From the NCBI GenBank assembly GCA_027596075.1, contig JADGJC010000033.1:1-64000 (forward strand): a stretch of 64,000 nt of DNA, in the 5' to 3' direction. Shown here piece by piece: positions 59,484-64,000 of the stretch; position 1 is the first letter of the stretch, and each line of letters starts with the position of its first letter. The translations under genes were made by a program, and so were the position numbers. A model generated the notes under the pieces. That model made no database searches and was not told the origin of the DNA. It saw only the letters and a list, made by a program, of their open reading frames with translations. Source of the DNA: Rhizophlyctis rosea (lineage: Eukaryota > Chytridiomycota > Chytridiomycetes > Rhizophlyctidales > Rhizophlyctidaceae).

Positions 59484-62400
59484 TCATCGGAAGTTTTTGG
59501 CGAGAGCCTGCCGCAGCTTGTCCTCACATTGCGTCGCTAGCTCTCTCGCACTTCGAAAGTCGTCGCCGGGTGATGTGGCTTCGTCTCTTTCCCGCCACCG
59601 TCGTCCCACCTCAACCAAATCCAGAGGCGTCTTGCCAAGAGCATCCTTCACACAGTCGTGAGTTAGCGAACATTCAGAATAAGGAGGGTTCTCATCAATG
59701 CAAAAGGTACCTTTAGTGACGGATCTGCACCTTTACTGACAAGATACGCGACCGCATCCACATCCAAATACAACGCCGCATACTGTAAGCACGTCATCCT
59801 CCTCACTGCCGGGAACGCCCCGTTTTCCCCATTAACCTTCCCATCTGCCCTCAAAGGCAAAATCATCTGCCCATCAAAACCCAGTATACCTCCCACCTCC
59901 TCCAAAGATGTCTTATCCACCGCATCGGAATTACATCCATTCTGCAACAAAAACTCCGCCATGGCAAACCGTGTCAACTCTGACGTCGCGTCGGCATCCA
60001 CACTACCACGTCTTCGGCCGCTAATCCCCGCGATTTCTGGATACCCAAACGCCGCGTGGATGAGTGGTCTGCGGGTGTCGGTTGAAGCGTTAAGGTCTGC
60101 TCCAAGAGCTATGGCGCGGAGAACAGCGAGAATGTCGTTTGATTCGACGCATTCTGTGAGATGTTCTGGAAGAGTTCTGCCTGCGGGTGGCCATTGGGGT
60201 GGTCGTTCTACCCATTGGCGGTTGACGTACTGAAGTGGATTTGTATGGTAGGGTCAACATCAGAGACGCTTACGGCTGTTAGCATGGAAAATCACCTTCT
60301 CTTTGGCAAACACCATCCTCGCCTCCCGCGCGTCTGATGCCTTCGGTCTTGAGGCACCACTAGATCGTAATGTCGCTTCCCATATCTCGTTTGAGTGCGT
60401 GTTTCCTATTGCGCGGAACACGGCCAGCAGGTCTGGCGTCCAATTCTTGTTGTCCAATGTCAGTGAGCGGATCTGTGGACGGTCAAATCAGATTCTGGTA
60501 CATCAATAGTACGGTACTGATAGTGTACTTACCTTGGATATGTGTACCCCCAAACCTCTGTGGTATCCTGAGCACTCGATGCAGACCACGCAACCCAAAT
60601 TCAGACTCGCCCATACAGGTGCTTTGGCACCGCAGTCTGCGCACACTAATAAGAATATCAAATAAGTAAACGGAAGTTCCATCTAGCCAATGATGCCGCA
60701 AAGAGTGTGAACTTTGTACCCACATTTATTCCCCTCATCAATCTCCCAAATCAAATCCAAAACCTTGGGCGGCTCATTGGTCTCCTTCTCCATCTTACTC
60801 ATATCCACCTTCCCGCCTTCCATCCACACATCCCTTGAGGGATGCTTCTGTTCCAGTGAGCGCTCAATAGCGTTCTGAATGACCGCCATCCACGCTTTAC
60901 AACTCTCGGCATCCATAGCTTGGTACACCCTCCTTCCAACATGTGGACTGATGATCTCAAAGCAGAAGCGGCGGTTTACGCTGTGTGCTTCGCGGACGGT
61001 GCAGGTTTGGAGGTCGATGGAGAGGGAGATGTCGAAGGGGGTTTTGTGGTTGTGTTCTGGATGTTGTGGGTGGTGAGAATTTTAAAGTCGCACGGGAAGT
61101 GCCAACACGGAATTTGATTAAGGTAACACATACCCATCAACTTGCCCCTCTTGATGACGCACCAAAGCTTCTTCCATGTCAGATGGCCACTGGGTGCTTT
61201 CATATCTCCCACCTTCTGAGCTGCATATGATAGCAGGTACCCCTGCAACAGCCATTACGAGCAAATGATTAGCCCAGCCACTCCTTGAGCTGTTACAAAA
61301 CGATTCAGATACCATCAAACCTACCTGCTTCGAAACCCCATAAACACTCGTATCCTCCATCGGCGCCAAATCCCTTATCCCCTGAAACTTTGCCCCGTGT
61401 GGTGAAGGAGTCAATGGCGACCCCACATCCCAATCCTCCACCCCAACTCCACCGTCCCCAACACCCCCACCCTGTCCCAACCCCCTCGTCTCAATTATCT
61501 TCCGCCGCTCATCCTGATCTTTCCGTTGCATCGAAGCCGTTTTCGAAGTTTGACCAACCACCTCGTTAAGCTGCTTGAGACTGCTTTCGCTCTTCTTTGC
61601 GAGTACACCCGCCATGTCGCGGAAGAATTTTGACTGGGGTTGGTGTCAGTTTAAGGATATAATGTGGGATTTTGCTTGATTCAATGGACATACCTGCTTC
61701 TCAAGGAAGACACTGATTATGAAACTAAGCTGTGTGTCCATGTCTGTGCCGTGCAAGTTGCTCAGGAAGACGTAGTAGTCGTATCTGATTGCGAGTCACC
61801 CCGTCAGTCGACATCCTGCACCCTTCATCACAGGTCAAGAAGACAATTACGTACCTTTTGGTGGCCCACTGTATGGACTTCTTCAGATACTTAGTATCCG
61901 ATTCATTCCTCTTCTTCGAATGACCCTTGATACTGATATACTTCTCCTGCAGCGCGTTGTACTCCTGCATTGGAATGGTTTATCAGCACATCAGGGTCGT
62001 ATGAGACCAAGACAAAAGTTCATACCGCACTATCATGATCAAACTCCTTCTTCCTCGGCTCAGCCTTCTTAATAATATCATAAATCTTATACAGCGGCGC
62101 AATAACCAAACTCTCAATCTCATCCAAAAGCTTCTCCCCCTTCTCATGAATAACATTCTGCGAAGTCTGCATTACTTCGCACCCCTGTTTCACAGACGGA
62201 CTCTCCCTCTGCGCCAAAGGTCCAAAGGCATCAACAAAGTCCGAGGTAGCCGCAAGCATTTTCCGCACGGTATCGAAGAGTGTTTCTGCTTGTTTCAGGA
62301 TCTTTTTGACACATTGTTTTAGGTTTGATGTGCGTTTTTCTAAATCGGCGATGCGGGAGCGGAATTGGGGTCCGTCTTCGGGGAGGTCGTCTGGGTCGGC

Positions 62401-62640
62401 GGGTGTGACGAAAGGGGTGCGGTCGATGTCTGAGGATTCGCGAGTGTGTCCGCCGCTATGCGTTAGGGGAGGGGTGCTGGAGATTGTTTCCGTATAGGTT
62501 GAGTAGGGTTGGGACGGGGATATGTTTGTTCCAGAAGATATTGATGAGACAGAGGCGCGGCTTGTGAGTTTTGCGGGGTCTGGAATGTCCTGGTTGTAGT
62601 CATGTATCCATGCGTCGTTGGCGGAAGCTGAACTTATCAT
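59484..62640 (-). CDS. ACAP/centaurin-type ArfGAP (BAR, PH, ArfGAP, ankyrin)
   Basis: Many exons, stop at 59484-59486. After about 90 disordered residues come a BAR-type coiled-coil region (about 62450-61620; [33 protein letters not shown]) and a PH domain (about 61245-60880; [49 protein letters not shown]). The ArfGAP zinc finger follows ([20 protein letters not shown], then [20 protein letters not shown] and the [12 protein letters not shown] arginine-finger segment). It is a CxxC-x16-CxxC finger. Ankyrin-like repeats end the protein ([52 protein letters not shown]). The protein stimulates GTP hydrolysis on Arf at curved membranes in endocytic recycling. The start is ATG 62640; alternatively a small exon (MFTLP, ATG at about 62751) with donor GTAAGT would splice onto it in phase. 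Confidence 0.92.
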
Positions 62641-62751
62641 CTTTGACAGAGATAAGGGGGTCGCTAAGGATAGGAGTTCAATCAGAATGATGAACGAACT
62701 GTCTCTTGCTGAGCACATTCCCTCAGCAACACTTACAGGAAGAGTAAACAT

Positions 62752-63203
62752 GGAAGCCTGCTACCACATTATATATTTCCGAATTCGGTTGCAACTCCAC
62801 AAACTAAAGGAACTCCTGATCAGATCATGATTTAGGGACGGATGGAATGAAGGCGGACAGCAGCCTCCAGGCTCGCATCTTACACTGCAGAGGTTTCCCC
62901 AAGACTTTTCTGTCCATGATAGACCTGGAGGCCGGGCGTACTTCCATTTCCACTCATAGCAGCCATTATCCAGGTTGCACGTGTCTATTGTAAATGGGAC
63001 AGGTGTGACGTAGTCTGGGTATTGATCGTGCTAGGGAGACAATTTCAGAGAAAGGCACTACGTAACACCTTGAATGAGCTACCTTACATTTATGTAGTCT
63101 TTTGTTACTGTCTTCATCAAGTCGTGCATCTCATCTGCGTTTGAGATAATGCAATTTCCATGCGTGAGGTCCCAAGCCGAACCCCATCCAATCATTATTA
63201 CAA
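62752..63203. other. Intergenic, ArfGAP promoter region
   Basis: No coding frame is supported in this 450-bp stretch between the ArfGAP start and the 3' end of the next gene. Confidence 0.4.
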
Positions 63204-63680
63204 TCACCCACTTGGATTAGACACATTCACAAACAAAATGGTCCCAAGCTTCTTCAGAAGCTCCACATCAAAACGCAACTCAGTATCAGCAGTACAAGCG
63301 AACGATAGTGCTGAAGGCCTCGGTATGAAATCCGCATCGTCCCCACGTTCCAAGGCTTCGCGGACTTCGTTCGTCCAATCGTGTATAAGTTTTGGTTCCT
63401 CTCCGTACGAAGCGGATCTATATGCAAAGACGTTTGATTTCAGTGATATTCGGACGCCGTTATGGAGGTAATAGATCGAGCCGTGATCCAGCACGAATGT
63501 GAAGGTGGCGCCGCGTTGCAGAAGATGAACTTTGTTGATCCTAACTGCCGTTTGGTATGCATGGTAAGCCTAGCCGAGATAGTAGCGTAAAATGAATTAT
63601 CTCCGTCTCAACTTACAAGGCGGGTCATTTACGTGGTTTGTAGAGAAGATATTACGGCCTGTTGAGGAGATATTTCCCAT
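63204..63680 (-). CDS. Unrecognised 134-aa protein
   Basis: Two exons (63680-63617 and 63544-63204) join in phase across a 72-nt intron (T|GTAAGT to CGGCAG). The sequence starts MGNISSTGRNIFSTNHVN. MGxxxS is a possible N-myristoylation signal (Gly2, Ser6), so the protein may be membrane-attached. Then come VHLLQRGATFTFVLDHGSIY, YLHNGVRISLKSNVFAYRS, IHDWTNEVREALERGDDADF and LRFDVELLKKLGTILFVNVS. Composition and codon use are those of a real small globular protein, with alternating beta and helical parts. I do not recognise the family. Confidence 0.72.
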
Positions 63681-63807
63681 TGAAAAACGGTGAGAAGTAA
63701 AGGATAGACGAAGGTATTTTATGTGGCGACTTCGTAATGTGTAGAGACTTGGGAACGCAATATGCTGGGACCGGACTTGAAACTCATTTAAGAGGGAAAA
63801 AGAGTGG

Positions 63808-63860
63808 AACAGCTGGCCCAATCCAGGGCTGAACCCTGACGCGTCAGGCTTGACTTTATT
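63808..63860 (-). other. Weak tRNA-like T-arm fragment
   Basis: On the minus strand CTGACGCGT is followed by CAGGGTTCAGCCCTG, a T-arm-like hairpin, and 25 nt later by a CTCTTTTTCCC run. The word CTGACGCGT also precedes the T-arm of the tRNA-like element at 20555-20680. No matching 5' half is seen, so this is a fragment at most. Confidence 0.25.
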
Positions 63861-64000
63861 TACGTAACGTGGCGCAGAGAGCGCGTTCTGAGGGTTCTCC
63901 ATTCCCTTCCCTATGCACACCGGAACCACCACAAAAATGATATGCACAGCAGGAACGGATTGCATTCTTCAAACTTTGATTCAAAGGAGCAAACATATAT

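Overview
The window is eukaryotic nuclear DNA from a zoosporic (flagellated) fungus, most probably a chytrid. This is inferred from gene content and not from a database match. Genes carry many short GT-AG introns (mostly 50-130 nt, with CTAAC-like branch sites). There is a complete axonemal outer-arm dynein beta heavy chain, so the organism makes flagella. It sits beside fungal-type genes: a secreted GH62 arabinofuranosidase, a Siw14/Oca-type phosphatase and a bestrophin-like UPF0187 protein. Species cannot be named.

Layout: 1-176 is the 5' end of a bestrophin-like channel gene running off the left edge. 1594-2836 (-) is a SET-domain protein. 3680-18433 (+) is the 4551-residue dynein heavy chain. 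19.0-22.1 kb is gene-poor, with a disrupted reading frame and a tRNA-like element. 22192-26213 (-) is an RBM5/RBM10-type splicing factor. 27124-28659 (-) is the GH62 enzyme. 28.7-31.3 kb has no recognisable gene. 31339-34090 (+) is an unrecognised 860-aa protein with an SH3-like start. 34726-36206 (-) is an RNase H1-like gene with an apparent frameshift. 36.4-37.25 kb (+) looks spliced but lacks a long reading frame. 37521-38040 (-) is a SCOC homologue. 38.2-40.7 kb holds tandem repeats. 40790-42345 (+) is Rpn13. 43101-43640 (+) is a PLDc_N small membrane protein. 44215-45079 (-) is unknown. 45447-47522 (+) is a LAT-family amino-acid transporter. 47.6-50.1 kb is a repeat-built, intron-like array. 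50180-51246 (+) is a MARVEL-like membrane protein. From 51.4 kb the genes are dense: TRM13, TAF11, LSM8, glycerol kinase, a Siw14-like phosphatase, an ACAP-type ArfGAP and a small unknown protein.

The genes form no operon or pathway cluster. Most are housekeeping functions: splicing (RBM5-like, LSM8), transcription initiation (TAF11), proteasome (Rpn13), tRNA modification (TRM13), RNA:DNA hybrid removal (RNase H1), membrane traffic (ACAP, SCOC), carbon and nitrogen uptake (GH62, LAT, glycerol kinase) and motility (dynein). Several neighbours are divergent pairs on shared short promoters (SET/dynein, TAF11/LSM8, glycerol kinase/Siw14, the unknown 199-aa gene/LAT).

The most unusual sequence is at 48.1-49.8 kb, with a related-looking locus at 36.4-37.25 kb. 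Short motifs are repeated in tandem there, and several copies are interrupted at the same position by similar intron-like inserts of about 115-133 nt (GTATG start, TACTAAC-like branch site, AG end), with no conserved reading frame. Exon-intron models below were built by hand and checked for reading-frame phase; none has transcript support.
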